Source: Clostridia bacterium (GTDB taxonomy: Bacteria > Bacillota > Clostridia > Christensenellales > Aristaeellaceae). From it: a stretch of DNA of 39,487 bases. Each line of letters begins with the position of its first letter. The first letter of the stretch is position 1. The notes under the pieces are model-generated. The model was not told the DNA's origin. It ran no database searches and saw only the letters and a list, made by a program, of their open reading frames with translations. Shown piece after piece: positions 28,225 to 36,765 of the stretch. The DNA lies in assembly GCA_030529995.1 (NCBI GenBank), contig JAUMVT010000015.1, positions 1-39,487 on the forward strand. The letters run 5' to 3'. The position numbers and the translations under genes were made by a program.

Positions 28225-30789
28225 TTGAACAGTTTCAACAACACCGATCATCCCATTAAGTGGCGTTATCTGGTCTTTATCTTCATTCTGCTGGCCATGT
28301 TCGGGTATCTTCTTTCCGGCTTGGTGAACCTGCAGCTGAAGTCCAGCGAGGAGTATGCGGAAAAATCCGAATCCCGCCGCACCAAGACCATCACCCTGCG
28401 GGGCAAGCGAGGCAGCATCATCGACTCGGAGTCGGTAACCCTTGCGGAGGACGAGTTAATCTACAACGTCACCTTCTACAAGGACGCCTCCCAGAATACC
28501 CGGGCAGAGTACGCCTCCTTTACCTCCTCCATTATTGAGACCATTGACATCATCGAGAAAAACGGAGGCACCATTGCGGTGGACTTCGTGATTGCCCGGG
28601 ATGAGGAAACCGGAGAGTGGGCATTTGCCTTCGGCTCCGGCGTATCCGACTCGGTGCTGCAAAAGCGTGAAAAGCAGTGGCGATCCAACCTGTACCTGAC
28701 CAGCACCACCAAGTATGAAACCGCCGAGCAGTGCATCACGGCACTGAAGAAGCGGTATCGCCTGGTGACCAGCGAGGAAGAGGCTGCCGCCATCGCCAAG
28801 GAAGAAGAAGGCAGCACCCAGGTGGACACGTATCTGGTGGATGAAGAAACCATGCTGAAGGTCATGGCCATTTATTCTGAAATGCAGATGAACGTGTTCA
28901 ACTCCCAGCCCATTGTCATCGCAAAAAATGTCAAGTATGAAACCGTAATTGAGGTAGAGACCCGCTCCATGGTGCTCTCCGGCATGGAAATCTCCGTGGG
29001 CACCCAGCGGGTGTATCCCCGCAGCACCCTGGCCGCCCAGGTCATCGGCTACATCGGTGCCATTCCCAGTCAAAGCACCTGGGAAACCCTGAGGGCCAAG
29101 GGCTACTCCTACAGCGACACCATCGGCCGTGACGGCATTGAATCCTCCATGGAGGACTGGCTGACCCAGAATTCCTCCCTGCGGCAGGGCTCCCGTGTAG
29201 TGGAACGGGACAACTATTCCAAAATTGTCCGTGAACTCAGCTACACCGAGCCTCAGGACGGCAACACCGTGAAGTTGACCCTGAATGCCTCCTACCAGCA
29301 GCAGGCGGAACGTGCCATTGCGGACAACGTCAGCAACACCCGTGACAAGCAGGAAACCCTGATGGTCTCCGACAGCTGGCTGGAAACCAACAAAACCGAC
29401 ATTGCCAACCGTGACTGGGAAAAGTATCCCATGGAACTGGCAGAGCACGGCTGTATGATCGTGCTGGACATGCAGGATCGGGTGCTGGCTATGGCCAACT
29501 ATCCCACCTACGACCTGAACGCCCTGGTGGCAGGCGGTACAGAGGCCGTGACCATTCTGTCCGACGAGCGAAATCTGCTGCTGAACTACGGCATCCACGC
29601 CCGTGGAACCCCCGGCTCTATTTTCAAGATGGTTACCGCCTATGGTGCCCTGAACGAGGGTGAGTTGACCGTTACCGAGCGGATTACCGATAATGGCTAC
29701 TATACCAAGTACAACAGCGACCTTTCCACCGCTCCCAAGTGCTGGATCGGCAAGAACTACCGCTACAAGCATCAAAACCAGACCATTGTGGAGGGCCTGT
29801 CCAACTCCTGCAACTATTTCTTCTATGAATTGGGCAGCCGGCTGGGCGAGGATCGTCTGTACCGGTATGCTTCCCTCTTCGGCCTGACCAGCAAAACCGG
29901 CATTGACCTGCTCGGCGAGGTTCGCAGCGTAGTGGGCAGCCAGAACACCCTGTATGACCCCACCAAGCCGGTGAACGAAGCCAACCAGGATACCTCCTTG
30001 CCTATCATCGTGTACAACGCCATTAAGAAGCACCTGAAGAACTGCGGTGCCAGCCGCGGCCTGGAATATGACGACGAGCGCCTCAGCACCTGCGCCAAGC
30101 GGCTGATGGACATGGCTGTGAACTACGATGAAAGCTACTGGTTGGACAACATGCGTACCATCCTGATGGAAGAGCTGAACATGACCAAGGAAATGGTGTA
30201 CTTGCAGGCCGTCATCGGTGATACGTACAACTACATGAACGATATTAAATGGGGCGGCGGCCAGACCATTCTGACGGCCATCGGCCAGTCCGTTACCACC
30301 GTGACCCCCATTGCCGTAGCCCGGTACGTAGCGGCACTGGCCAACGGCGGCTACGTGTACAACGTTTCCATCATCGACTCCATCATCTCCCCCGAGGGCG
30401 AAGTGCTCAGTCAGCGTGAGCCTACGCTGATTACCCAGCTGGAAAATGCAGACCTGTACCTGCCCTACATCAAGCAAGGCATGAAACGAGTGGTTGACGA
30501 GTCCGGTACCGCATCCAAGTACTTCAGCGGCTGGGAATATCTTGACCAGATTTGCGCAAAAACGGGTACCGCACAGGTGACGGCCATCGACCTGGAGAAC
30601 AATGGCTGGTTCGTTTGTTTCGCCCCGTACGAAAACCCGGAGATCGCCATTGCGGTGTTCATCCCCCACGGATATTCCGGCGGCGAAACTTCCCTGGCTG
30701 CCAAGGAATTTGTGGACTGGTACATGAAGCAGAAGGATCTGCGAACAACGGACTACACCCTGCCTGTGGGCAACTCGATTGCGCCTTAA
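28225..30789 (+). CDS. mrdA: Penicillin-binding protein 2 (elongation transpeptidase)
   Basis: An 854-residue class B penicillin-binding protein that cross-links side-wall peptidoglycan. It has a short cytoplasmic start, one membrane helix at about 14-34 (YLVFIFILLAMFGYLLSGL), and the dimerisation region with GKRGSIIDS near 56-64. The C-terminal transpeptidase domain has the active serine S465 in S-I-F-K468, the S528-C-N530 motif, and K779-T-G781. It is longer than many PBP2s (about 600-700); extra length lies near residues 80-250 and 570-660. The start is TTG at 28225 with AAGGAG 8 bases upstream. minD and rodA follow closely. Confidence 0.93.
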   Translation: MNSFNNTDHPIKWRYLVFIFILLAMFGYLLSGLVNLQLKSSEEYAEKSESRRTKTITLRGKRGSIIDSESVTLAEDELIYNVTFYKDASQNTRAEYASFTSSIIETIDIIEKNGGTIAVDFVIARDEETGEWAFAFGSGVSDSVLQKREKQWRSNLYLTSTTKYETAEQCITALKKRYRLVTSEEEAAAIAKEEEGSTQVDTYLVDEETMLKVMAIYSEMQMNVFNSQPIVIAKNVKYETVIEVETRSMVLSGMEISVGTQRVYPRSTLAAQVIGYIGAIPSQSTWETLRAKGYSYSDTIGRDGIESSMEDWLTQNSSLRQGSRVVERDNYSKIVRELSYTEPQDGNTVKLTLNASYQQQAERAIADNVSNTRDKQETLMVSDSWLETNKTDIANRDWEKYPMELAEHGCMIVLDMQDRVLAMANYPTYDLNALVAGGTEAVTILSDERNLLLNYGIHARGTPGSIFKMVTAYGALNEGELTVTERITDNGYYTKYNSDLSTAPKCWIGKNYRYKHQNQTIVEGLSNSCNYFFYELGSRLGEDRLYRYASLFGLTSKTGIDLLGEVRSVVGSQNTLYDPTKPVNEANQDTSLPIIVYNAIKKHLKNCGASRGLEYDDERLSTCAKRLMDMAVNYDESYWLDNMRTILMEELNMTKEMVYLQAVIGDTYNYMNDIKWGGGQTILTAIGQSVTTVTPIAVARYVAALANGGYVYNVSIIDSIISPEGEVLSQREPTLITQLENADLYLPYIKQGMKRVVDESGTASKYFSGWEYLDQICAKTGTAQVTAIDLENNGWFVCFAPYENPEIAIAVFIPHGYSGGETSLAAKEFVDWYMKQKDLRTTDYTLPVGNSIAP

Positions 30790-30804
30790 CAAAGGAGAAC
30801 CGAT

Positions 30805-31620
30805 ATGGGGAAAGCATGGATGATTGCCTCCGGCAAGGGAGGCGTGGGCAAGAGCACCATTACCGCCGCTCTTGCCACCGCCCTTGCCCGGATGGAGTTT
30901 AAGGTCTGCATTGTGGATGCGGACATTGGCCTGAGAGATCAGGATGTGATCCTCGGGCTGGAAAACCGAGTGGTCTATGACCTGCTGGATGTGTGTATGA
31001 ACCGCTGTCCCATGCCCCGGGCACTGATTGAGCACCCGGAGGAAAAGCGGCTGTACCTGCTGCCTGCCGCCCAGTTTGCCCGTGCCAAAGAAGTAGACGG
31101 CAAGGCACTGCGCCGGGTCATTCGTCAGCTGAAGAACCGGTTTGACATGGTGCTGATTGACTGTCCTGCCGGCATTGAACGAGGCTTGCGGGGCGTGATG
31201 CATGCAGAGACGGACGACAGCATCCTGATCTGCACCCCGGACGACGTATGCATCCGGGATGCAGAACGCACCAGTGCTCTCATTGCGGAGAAGCGTTCTG
31301 CCCATCCCCAGCTGATTGTGAATCGGCTGGATCCGCAGCTGATCGAATCCGGAGAAATGTACTCTGCCAAGACCGTGGCTCAGACCTTGGATTTGTCCCT
31401 TCTTGGGGAAATCCCCTACGATCCCATTGTGTACCGGGCACTGCTCAAGCGCATGTCCCTGATGGACTGCAAGTGTGAAGCGGCGGAAGCCATCACCCGC
31501 ATTGCTCACCGCATGGCCGGGCAACAGATCCCCTTTCCGGACTACGGCAGCCGCCCTGCCTCCCTGCTGAAGCGGCTCTTCCGACACAAGCCTCAGGAGG
31601 TACAAAGGATTGATCGTTGA
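30805..31620 (+). CDS. minD: MinD-type septum-site ATPase (no MinC or MinE alongside)
   Basis: A 271-residue deviant Walker A ATPase. The P-loop is GKGGVGKST at residues 10-18, with the signature lysine K11. VDADIGLRDQD (about 37-47) and LIDCPAGI (about 115-122) give the switch and Walker B segments. The C-terminus ends in a short basic amphipathic stretch (SLLKRLFRHK), as expected for MinD membrane binding. MinD with MinC keeps division rings away from the poles. Neither minC nor minE is adjacent, although they often are in Clostridia. The start lies 15 bases after mrdA behind AAAGGAG, and rodA overlaps its end by 11 bases. Confidence 0.9.
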   Translation: MGKAWMIASGKGGVGKSTITAALATALARMEFKVCIVDADIGLRDQDVILGLENRVVYDLLDVCMNRCPMPRALIEHPEEKRLYLLPAAQFARAKEVDGKALRRVIRQLKNRFDMVLIDCPAGIERGLRGVMHAETDDSILICTPDDVCIRDAERTSALIAEKRSAHPQLIVNRLDPQLIESGEMYSAKTVAQTLDLSLLGEIPYDPIVYRALLKRMSLMDCKCEAAEAITRIAHRMAGQQIPFPDYGSRPASLLKRLFRHKPQEVQRIDR

Positions 31621-32815
31621 AAACAGGCGGACACGAGCTCATGTGGACGTGCCCCTGATTGTGATGGTATTTGCCCTGTCCATTTTCGGGGTGCTGGCCG
31701 TCAGCGTGGCCACCTACTCCACATCCTCCACCTCTGACGCTTCCCTGCTGAACCACATTGTGGAATCCTCCTATGCGGTGCGGCAGTGCATCTTCCTGAT
31801 GCTGGCGCCTGTGGTGCTGGTGGTCATCATGAACTTCCCCTATGATCTGCTGCGCCGCATTACGCCCCTGCTGTACTGGGGCGGCATCCTGCTGGTTGCT
31901 CTGGTGTGGATTTTTAACCGTGCCGCCGGCGTGAAGGCCTGGCTGGACATCATTTGGGGCTACACCATTCAGCCCTCGGAATTCGTGAAGCTGTCCATGA
32001 TTTTGATGCTGGCCAAGCGGCTTGCCCGCAGCGAGCGTCCCATGAACACCTTCAAGGATTTCATCCACATCATGGCCATGGCCGGCGGCCCCTGCCTGAT
32101 CATTCTGGCCTCCGGCGAAATGGGCTCCCTGCTGGTGATTGTGTTCCTCTTCGCCGTGATGCTGTACTTTGCCAATGTGGACATCCGCATTCTGCTGGGG
32201 CTTGCCGCATTCACCATTCTAGCACTGCTGGGCCTTTACGGCGTGATGGTAGCCACCGGGTCGGACAGCTACCGCCTGCAGCGGATTCTGGCCTTCATGA
32301 ACCCGGAACTGTACTCCAGCGATGACGCTTATCAGATGCTGCAAAGCCAGACTGCCATTGGTTCCGGCGGCTTAACGGGCATCGGCATGTTTGTGGACGG
32401 TTCCATGTCTCAGCTGAACTACGTGCCTGCTGACTGGACGGACTTCATCTTCGCCACCATCGGTGAAGCGTGGGGCTTTGTGGGCTGCTCCATTATCCTG
32501 CTGATTTACCTGCTGATCATCTTCCGTATCCTGTACCTGGCACGGTATACCCGGGATCGGTTCGGCATGCTGGTGATCATCGGGGTGATGGGCATGCTGC
32601 TGTTCCACGTCTTTGAGAACATCGGCATGACCCTGGGGTTGATGCCCATTACCGGCATTCCCCTTCCCTTCCTCAGCTACGGCGGCTCCAACATGGTTAC
32701 CAACATGGGCGGTATTGCGCTGGTGCTGAACGTGACCAAGAACCGAAGCCTGTCTCACTCTGTGGTAACGCCGCAGACGACCACCAACTTCTACCGTTTC
32801 GGAAGAAAATATTGA
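31610..32815 (+). CDS. rodA: RodA/FtsW-family peptidoglycan polymerase, probably RodA
   Basis: A 401-residue SEDS membrane glycosyltransferase with about ten helices, which polymerises lipid II together with a class B penicillin-binding protein. Family motifs are the GVKAWLDI segment near residue 105, IQPSEFVKLSMILMLAKR at about 119-136, the ESYRLQR-like SDSYRLQRILAFMNPE, QSQTAIGSGGLTGIG with the catalytic region, DFIFATIGEAWGFVG, and GIPLPFLSYGGSNM near the end. Its place beside mrdA favours RodA over FtsW. The start is TTG at 31610 with AGGAGG 9 bases upstream. It is the last gene of the shape cluster. Confidence 0.94.
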   Translation: MIVENRRTRAHVDVPLIVMVFALSIFGVLAVSVATYSTSSTSDASLLNHIVESSYAVRQCIFLMLAPVVLVVIMNFPYDLLRRITPLLYWGGILLVALVWIFNRAAGVKAWLDIIWGYTIQPSEFVKLSMILMLAKRLARSERPMNTFKDFIHIMAMAGGPCLIILASGEMGSLLVIVFLFAVMLYFANVDIRILLGLAAFTILALLGLYGVMVATGSDSYRLQRILAFMNPELYSSDDAYQMLQSQTAIGSGGLTGIGMFVDGSMSQLNYVPADWTDFIFATIGEAWGFVGCSIILLIYLLIIFRILYLARYTRDRFGMLVIIGVMGMLLFHVFENIGMTLGLMPITGIPLPFLSYGGSNMVTNMGGIALVLNVTKNRSLSHSVVTPQTTTNFYRFGRKY

Positions 32816-32825
32816 ACAATGCAAT

Positions 32826-32870
32826 CAGGGCGGAGCCGATGGACATGTCGGTTCCGCCCTGTTTCTGTTT
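32826..32870 (+). terminator. Terminator of the mre-mrdA-rodA cluster
   Basis: CAGGGCGGAGCCGA and TCGGTTCCGCCCTG form a 14-bp stem (one G-T pair) around a short loop, followed by TTTCTGTTT. Confidence 0.9.
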
Positions 32871-33007
32871 GCCCGATTTTCTGACGGTTGCATGATGTGC
32901 ACACACCGTTTTGCCTGCGTCTCGGATTCCCGACTTCTTGACTTATCTCCTTCCGTAAAGCAAGCTATACCATGATTCCAACTACAGCAAGGAAGGAGAC
33001 CCTCCCC

Positions 33008-33973
33008 ATGATTTCAAAATCAAACAAGCCTCTCCGCACCGCCGCCTACTGCCGTGTCAGCACAGACCAGGAGCTGCAGGAAAACTCCTACGAAACCCAG
33101 CAGGCATATTTCCGCAGCCGCATTGCATCGGATCCGGCCAAGAGCCTTGCCGGTATTTACGGCGACAAAGGTAAGACAGGCCGCTCTCTCCATGGCCGTA
33201 CAGGCCTGCAGGCACTTCTGCACGACTGCGAGGCAGGCCTGATTGATCTGGTCTTGGTAAAGTCCTTATCCCGCTTTTCCCGCAACCTGCCTGACTGTCT
33301 GACAATGGTACGCAAGCTGAAGGAGCTGGGGATTCCCGTGATCTTTGAAAAGGAAGGCATCAACACCATGGAAGGCTCAGGCGAGCTGCTCCTGTCCATC
33401 ATGGCGGCCATTGCGCAGGAGGAGAGCCGAAGCATCGGTGAAAATCTCCGCTGGGCAATCATGCAGAGCAATGCCAAGGGCGAACCGTTCTTTCATCCGT
33501 CCTACGGATTTCGGCGAAAGAAGGACAGCCGTGCGTGGGAGATTTTCCCCATGGAAGCTCAAAGGGTGCGCCGAGCGTTCTCGCTGGCGGCCACCGGGAG
33601 ATGGACGTATCAGGAAATTCTTGCCGAGCTGAATCGGATCGAGCAATCCCAGAAAACCGGAGACGTCTGGCGTAAGAAACGCCTGGCGTATCTGCTGACG
33701 AATGTGGTGTACATGGGCGACTGCCTGACGAACCGAACCTATCACGTCTATACAGACAAAATGATTGTGCGCCCCAATCGTGGTGAGCGAGATCAGTATT
33801 ATATTGAGGATCATCATCCAGCCATCATCCGTCGGGCAATGTTTGAAAGGGTGCAGCAGGTCATGAAAAGTGGTCTGCTGCACTCTTCCTATAAGCGGAG
33901 AAACGCAGCACAGTTGGCATTGCTTGCCGATGAACGTTGGCAGCTTGAACAGCGGGAGGAGGAAGACGCATGA
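33008..33973 (+). CDS. Serine recombinase 1 of the trio (no zinc ribbon)
   Basis: A 321-residue large-serine-recombinase relative. The resolvase-type catalytic domain is intact: AAYCRVSTD with the nucleophile S18, GIYGDKGKTG, LVKSLSRFSRN near 81-91, and AIAQEESRSIGENL near 130-143. The recombinase (DNA-binding) domain follows, with SYGFRRKKDS, LTNVVYMGD and EDHHPAIIRR. The protein then stops without the cysteine zinc ribbon seen in its two neighbours. The ATG at 33008 has AAGGAG about 10 bases upstream; an in-frame ATG at 32972 lacks one. It overlaps the next recombinase gene by four bases. Such enzymes integrate or excise mobile elements at specific sites. Confidence 0.9.
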   Translation: MISKSNKPLRTAAYCRVSTDQELQENSYETQQAYFRSRIASDPAKSLAGIYGDKGKTGRSLHGRTGLQALLHDCEAGLIDLVLVKSLSRFSRNLPDCLTMVRKLKELGIPVIFEKEGINTMEGSGELLLSIMAAIAQEESRSIGENLRWAIMQSNAKGEPFFHPSYGFRRKKDSRAWEIFPMEAQRVRRAFSLAATGRWTYQEILAELNRIEQSQKTGDVWRKKRLAYLLTNVVYMGDCLTNRTYHVYTDKMIVRPNRGERDQYYIEDHHPAIIRRAMFERVQQVMKSGLLHSSYKRRNAAQLALLADERWQLEQREEEDA

Positions 33974-35382
33974 CCTGCACGGTTACGAAAATTCAGCATG
34001 CACCAGCCCCAGCCGCAAAGGCGGCCAAGCCCGCCAAACTCCTACACGTTGCGGCTTATTGCCGAGTCAGCACCGACCTTGCCCGGCAGCAAACCAGCCT
34101 TGCTGCGCAAACGGAGGTCTTCACCCGACGCATCCGTGAGCATCCGGGCTGGACATTAGCCGGCATCTACGCCGATGAGGGGCTTAGTGCCACGTCCACG
34201 GCCAAGCGCACGGCGTTTCATCGCATGATGCAGGATGCTGAAGCAGGGCGCATCGATTACATCATTACGAAAAGCCTGTCCCGCTTTGCACGCAACACAC
34301 TGGATTGCCTGACCTGCATCCGACGATTGCAAAGCCTTGGTGTCAACGTCCTGTTTGAAAAGGAGCACATCGACACAGGCAATGCCATGTCCGAAATGCT
34401 CCTAACCGTGCTGGCGGCCTTTGCCCAGGAAGAAAGCCGTTCCATCTCCGAAAACATCAAGTGGGGATTGCGAAAAGGCTATGAAAACGGTCAGGTTCGA
34501 TGGCAGCGGCTCTACGGCTACCGAAGGGGCGAAACAAGCGGCAAATCCTGTGAAGCGGAGTGGCTCATCGAGCCTGCAGAGGCTGCCGTGGTAAGGAGCA
34601 TCTTTGATCAATACGAGCATGGAAGCAGTCTGTCCCATATCGTTAGCATGCTGAAGGATACGCCAAGCCCCAGCGGCAAAGGAGCATGGACACCCCGCAC
34701 CGTGTGGAATCTGCTGACCAATGAAAAGTATGTGGGTGATGTTTGCGCCCAGAAATATGTGACGCCGGATCACCTGAGTCACAAGGCCGTGCGCAACACT
34801 GCGGAGCAGGTGCCCGGCTATTACATCCGTGATCACCATGCCCCCATCATCAGTCGGCAGACTTTTGAACGAGTGCAGAAGATTCGTGCCATGCGAAACG
34901 AACATCAAGGCAGTACGCAATACCCTTACGGCGCGGTTGACTTGCGCTGTCCCCACTGCGGTCAGCTCTTGGTGCAGCGTCAAATGCGCACCAACGGTCC
35001 GAAAATGCTCTGGTGCTGCTTCGGCAAAGGCGGATGTCGAAATTATGCGGTGAAGACATGGCAATTACATGCCGCCGTGCTGGACGCTTGGCAGCAGCAC
35101 ACAGACCAGCCCGCTTTGACCACCGTTGAGTTCTGGTGGCTGGACGAATATGTGGATCGCATTCAACCGATGCCGGACAATTGCGTCATCGTTGATTGGA
35201 AGGACGGAACATCAACGGCCGGACGCATTCCCGTGAAGATCTGGCAGCATGACCCCGACCGTCTGCTTGCTTGCTACAAGCGTTATATCGAAGACCTTGA
35301 GCAAGGCAGGCGTGACGGTCGTTTTCCCCGCACGGCAGAAGATAAAAAAAGGGCGCAGGAACTTGCCATGAGGGATATTTGA
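33970..35382 (+). CDS. Serine recombinase 2 of the trio (with zinc ribbon)
   Basis: A 470-residue large serine recombinase. It begins with an Ala/Lys/Pro-rich leader, then the catalytic AAYCRVSTD with S34, GIYADEGLSAT, IITKSLSRFARN and AFAQEESRSISENIKWG. The recombinase domain has LYGYRRGE, LLTNEKYVGD and IRDHHAPIISR. A zinc ribbon follows with CPHC near residue 323 and CCFGKGGC near 348, then a C-terminal extension with no clear motif that ends in a charged helix. The start overlaps the previous stop by four bases (ATGA), so the genes are translationally coupled. Confidence 0.92.
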   Translation: MTCTVTKIQHAPAPAAKAAKPAKLLHVAAYCRVSTDLARQQTSLAAQTEVFTRRIREHPGWTLAGIYADEGLSATSTAKRTAFHRMMQDAEAGRIDYIITKSLSRFARNTLDCLTCIRRLQSLGVNVLFEKEHIDTGNAMSEMLLTVLAAFAQEESRSISENIKWGLRKGYENGQVRWQRLYGYRRGETSGKSCEAEWLIEPAEAAVVRSIFDQYEHGSSLSHIVSMLKDTPSPSGKGAWTPRTVWNLLTNEKYVGDVCAQKYVTPDHLSHKAVRNTAEQVPGYYIRDHHAPIISRQTFERVQKIRAMRNEHQGSTQYPYGAVDLRCPHCGQLLVQRQMRTNGPKMLWCCFGKGGCRNYAVKTWQLHAAVLDAWQQHTDQPALTTVEFWWLDEYVDRIQPMPDNCVIVDWKDGTSTAGRIPVKIWQHDPDRLLACYKRYIEDLEQGRRDGRFPRTAEDKKRAQELAMRDI

Positions 35383-35408
35383 AGTATCCGGAAAGGGAAG
35401 AATTTATC

Positions 35409-36614
35409 ATGAAAGTCCATGAAATGAAGCGCCAGTCTGCCAAGCGGCGCAGGCAAGTCGCCGCCTACTGCCGTGTCAGCACCGAACTGAGTGAGCAGGA
35501 AGAAAGTTATGAGCGGCAAATCAGCTATTACGAAGTCCTTATCAAAAGCAATCCAGGCTGGGATTTTGCAGGCGTCTACGCCGACCGGGGTCGCAGCGGC
35601 ACCAGCACAAAAGCCCGTCCAGCCTTCCGGCAAATGGTGCAAGGGGCGATGAGCGGACGAATCGATCTCATCCTGGTAAAGAGTATCTCCCGCTTTTCCC
35701 GCAATGCGGCAGAATGTGAGCAGACCATCAAAAACCTTGCCGCTGCAAATGTGGAAGTACGATTCGAAAAGGAGGGCATCAGTTCCTTTGAACCATCGGC
35801 AGGGTTTGTCTTCTCCCTTCTTGCAGCCGTGGCCCAGGATGAAAGCCAATCCATCTCCGAGAACGTTCGCTGGCGATATGCCAATCGATTTGCGAAAGGG
35901 GACTACAACATCGGCAGCAATCGCATTTTCGGCTACGACAGCGTGAATGGAAAGCTTATCCCTAATGCAAAAGCTTGGGTTGTGAAACGGATTTTCGCAT
36001 TGTACCTGCAAGGCAAATCGCTGGCGGATATTGAAAAGACGCTGACGTCCGATGGCATCCTCGGGCTGCATGCTCACAGTCCCATCAAGCGTTCAGCGAT
36101 TCTCAGCATGCTGCGAAATGAAACCTACGTTGGGGATAAGCGGCTGCAGAAGAAGCCACCAACGGACTTCCTCACCAAGCGGCCGAATCCTCACGTGCAG
36201 CATATTTCCTACGATCTGACGGATGACCATGAAGCCATCATCGACCGGGCGACATGGGAGCAAGTGCAGATGCTGCTCCATCACAAGCAGGAGGAAGTGA
36301 AGCAAGGCATCTGCAGGCATGGGCAGCATCATCCGCTATACGGCAAGCTGTTCTGCGGACTTTGCGGTGCACCCTATACACGTCGAACCTTTCAGGCATG
36401 CCAAGCTCAAGGCGGCGGATTATACAAAGCCTGGAACTGCAGAGAACGGCAGAAAGGGGCGAAGGGAAACGGCTGCAGGAACCGTATTGTCAAAGAAGAC
36501 ATAATCATGGAGGAAATTGAAAAAGCAATAGACACGGTTGAAGACAGAGAGATGCTTGAAAAAGTGCAAAAGGTGCTCGTGTACGAAGATCATGTTGATG
36601 TTGTCATGACGTGA
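35409..36614 (+). CDS. Serine recombinase 3 of the trio (with zinc ribbon)
   Basis: A 401-residue large serine recombinase. The catalytic domain has VAAYCRVSTE with S24, GVYADRGRSGTST, LVKSISRFSRN and AVAQDESQSISENVRW. The recombinase domain has IFGYDSVNG, AILSMLRNETYVGD and DDHEAIIDR. A zinc ribbon is seen as CGLC near 316 with NC and GCRNR following, and a short acidic helix with EKAIDTVEDREMLEKV ends the protein. The ATG at 35409 is preferred (GGAAAGGGAAG upstream). A TTG at 35379 overlapping the previous stop is possible and would add ten residues. It closes the three-gene unit. Confidence 0.9.
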   Translation: MKVHEMKRQSAKRRRQVAAYCRVSTELSEQEESYERQISYYEVLIKSNPGWDFAGVYADRGRSGTSTKARPAFRQMVQGAMSGRIDLILVKSISRFSRNAAECEQTIKNLAAANVEVRFEKEGISSFEPSAGFVFSLLAAVAQDESQSISENVRWRYANRFAKGDYNIGSNRIFGYDSVNGKLIPNAKAWVVKRIFALYLQGKSLADIEKTLTSDGILGLHAHSPIKRSAILSMLRNETYVGDKRLQKKPPTDFLTKRPNPHVQHISYDLTDDHEAIIDRATWEQVQMLLHHKQEEVKQGICRHGQHHPLYGKLFCGLCGAPYTRRTFQACQAQGGGLYKAWNCRERQKGAKGNGCRNRIVKEDIIMEEIEKAIDTVEDREMLEKVQKVLVYEDHVDVVMT

Positions 36615-36693
36615 TGCATCTTTTTCCTTTGAACGCCATGAAGAACCGATGATGTACCTGCCGGAGTGCAATCCCTCAGCAGCCATAAAACAA

Positions 36694-36732
36694 GGCAGCC
36701 TGCCATGCTTCGCAAATGACAGGCTGCCTTCC
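36694..36732 (-). terminator. Terminator of yacL
   Basis: On the minus strand, GGCAGCCTG and CAGGCTGCC form a perfect stem around a loop and are followed by TTGTTTT. It also lies convergent to the recombinase trio. Confidence 0.85.
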
Positions 36733-36765
36733 TACTTTCTCAATGCACTGCTTGCAAGCAAACGG

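Larger units (their letters stand above)
32871..36693 (+). mobile_element. Putative cargo-less element made of three serine recombinases
   Basis: Three distinct serine recombinase genes follow each other, the first two overlapping by four bases, and fill the space between the rodA terminator and the yacL terminator. No other gene lies in the block. I compared the sequence before and after the trio by eye and found no direct repeat of eight or more bases to serve as att sites, so the borders are only the flanking terminators. Whether it can move is unknown. Confidence 0.55.

Noticed and set aside
28456..31605. 1049-codon open frame on the minus strand opposite mrdA and minD
   Set aside because: It spans two clearly real genes and their junction, and its composition is that of an antisense reading in GC-rich DNA.
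32884..32912. Small hairpin ACGGT/ACCGT with TTTT upstream of the recombinase trio
   Set aside because: Only five base pairs and directly after a much stronger terminator; not convincing as a separate terminator or att site.
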